From: an uncultured Gammaproteobacteria bacterium
GTDB taxonomy: Bacteria > Pseudomonadota > Gammaproteobacteria > Pseudomonadales > Pseudohongiellaceae
Assembly (NCBI GenBank): GCA_913060695.1
Contig: CAJXUA010000002.1
Coordinates: 1-64,000, forward strand
DNA: 64,000 bases
Direction of reading: 5' to 3'
The notes under the pieces were generated by a model. The model was given only the letters and a program-made list of their open reading frames with translations, did no database searches and was not told the DNA's origin. Of the stretch, positions 63,138-64,000 are shown piece after piece (positions within the stretch are counted from its first letter, which is position 1; every line of letters begins with the position of its first letter). Position numbers and translations under genes: made by a program.

Positions 63138-64000
63138 TTACTCGACTACGGGCAGGTCCTGCCCGAACTTCTCATCAAACGGCACGAAGTCGACTACTTC
63201 TAAGTCGAATCCAGAGATCGCGTGGAATCTGGCCGGGTAGCTCAACAGGCGCATCTTGCCCACGCCTAGATCGCGTAGGATCTGCGAGCCTGTGCCGATA
63301 GTCAGGTCATTGCCTTTGCGGTTCTGACGCGGCGCGCCAGCCTCATCGCCAAACGCGGCGACCAGAGTTTCGTTGAAATTCTCGGCATATTCGTCACCGG
63401 ATAGTAACACAGCGACGCCACGGCCTTCCTTAGCGATTCGCGCCAATGCGGTACTGAATGACCAGCTTGGCCACACAGGATTCACAACATCACAGACATC
63501 ACGCAGCGTATTGGCGATGTGCACACGCACGAGCGTAGGCTCCTCGGCACTGACCTCTCCCATCGTCAAGGCGATATGAGTGCCGCCCATGATGTGATCG
63601 GAGAAGGTGTGCAACGTAAACTCCCCGTGCTCTGTATGCACCGGATGGGAGTCTTTACGGGATACTGTGCGCTCATTAGCGATGCGGTAGTGGATCAGGT
63701 CGACAATGGTGCCAATCTTTAATCCGTGCTGCTCGGCAAACTTCTCGAGGTCGGGGCGCCGCGCCATGGTGCCGTCCTCGTTCATAATCTCGACGATTGC
63801 AGCGGCGGGGCTAAAGCCGGCTAGTCGGGCGAGGTCACAGCCTGCCTCTGTATGACCTGCACGCTGCAAGACACCGCCAGGCTGCGCCATGATCGGGAAC
63901 ACGTGACCAGGCTGAACGATGTCCTCTGGCTTAGAGTCGCGAGCCACGGCCACCTGAATGGTGCGGGCGCGATCGGCAGCTGAGATACCTGTGGTGACGC
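63138..64000 (-). CDS. ribB: 3,4-dihydroxy-2-butanone-4-phosphate synthase with degenerate GTP cyclohydrolase II domain (5' end outside window)
   Basis: The frame is open to the right edge. The visible part starts inside the RibB domain with VTTGISAADRARTIQ, followed by HVFPIMAQPGGVLQRAGHTEAGCDLARLAG. The downstream RibA-like region (from about 60% of the visible chain) is recognisable as GEFTLHTFSDHIMGG, but the zinc motif is replaced by VRVHIANTLRDVCDVV, without the required cysteine pattern. The RQEGRG loop is KEGRGVAVLL. So the second domain should be inactive, as in RibBX-type proteins. A complete RibA is encoded at 59931. It is the first visible gene of the operon. Confidence 0.93.
   Translation of the reverse strand, partial: VTTGISAADRARTIQVAVARDSKPEDIVQPGHVFPIMAQPGGVLQRAGHTEAGCDLARLAGFSPAAAIVEIMNEDGTMARRPDLEKFAEQHGLKIGTIVDLIHYRIANERTVSRKDSHPVHTEHGEFTLHTFSDHIMGGTHIALTMGEVSAEEPTLVRVHIANTLRDVCDVVNPVWPSWSFSTALARIAKEGRGVAVLLSGDEYAENFNETLVAAFGDEAGAPRQNRKGNDLTIGTGSQILRDLGVGKMRLLSYPARFHAISGFDLEVVDFVPFDEKFGQDLPVVE

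Noticed and set aside
63138-63700. Calling the C-terminal half of the ribB protein an active GTP cyclohydrolase II
   Set aside because: The zinc-binding cysteine motif CxxECLTGDxxxSxxCDCG is not conserved; the separate ribA keeps it.

Overview
The window is bacterial chromosome, almost certainly from a gammaproteobacterium. The gene types and order (xseB-ispA-dxs, and ribB-ribH-nusB-thiL-pgpA-ribA) resemble Pseudomonas, Cellvibrionales and other marine Gammaproteobacteria. TonB receptors, a btuB cobalamin riboswitch, FbpABC iron uptake, a SulP/SQR sulfur module and many small envelope proteins suggest a free-living aerobic heterotroph. I cannot name the genus. Coding density is high. I see no rRNA, tRNA, CRISPR array, integrase or intact transposase.

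Layout. 1-4.4 kb: an accessory edge with a broken nucleotidyltransferase gene, a Fic-family enzyme, a HipBA toxin-antitoxin pair and an unknown secreted protein, all on the minus strand. 4.5-7.9 kb: a four-gene Mla/MCE lipid-transport operon. 8-10.4 kb: phosphoenolpyruvate synthase. 10.4-14.2 kb: a sulfur module of SulP transporter, phosphatase/sulfide:quinone oxidoreductase fusion and an overlooked 29-residue membrane peptide, with a good sigma-54 promoter candidate in front. 14.3-21.9 kb: a haem lipoprotein, an ABC-F protein, and plus-strand enzymes and membrane proteins (ATP-grasp, GNAT, DUF2254, CCC1/VIT1, SPOUT methyltransferase, VF530, DUF2189).

22-27.8 kb: katG, an exported D-amino-acid-oxidase-like flavoprotein, a 3-mercaptopyruvate sulfurtransferase and a VC0807-type membrane protein. 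27.8-33 kb: fbpABC and an MFS transporter. 33.3-35.1 kb: a three-gene operon of haem lipoprotein, HupE/UreJ protein and membrane-anchor protein. 35.2-38 kb: DUF6152, a companion lipoprotein and a PhoX-type Tat protein, followed by a REP-like palindrome. 38.2-43.3 kb: 2OG-Fe(II) oxygenase, RRM protein, YbiT-type ABC-F, DbpA helicase and DTW protein, a group rich in RNA and translation functions. 43.4-45.8 kb: MAPEG protein, an unknown membrane protein and a glycosyltransferase.

46-49.2 kb: xseB-ispA-dxs. 49.2-59.9 kb: an accessory block between dxs and ribA. It holds two copies of a structured intergenic repeat, a heptamer microsatellite, a large TonB receptor, a cobalamin riboswitch with btuB-cobO-btuF, and a PotD-like periplasmic protein translationally coupled to a HAMP-GGDEF-EAL protein (NspS/MbaA-like polyamine to c-di-GMP signalling). 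59.9-64 kb: the riboflavin/NusB/ThiL/PgpA operon, running off the right edge inside ribB.

The most interesting items are the covarying hairpin repeat pair at 49.24-49.60 kb, the NspS/MbaA-like pair, the hidden small membrane protein heading the sulfide-oxidation operon, and the paired 24-nt repeats upstream of the Fic gene.
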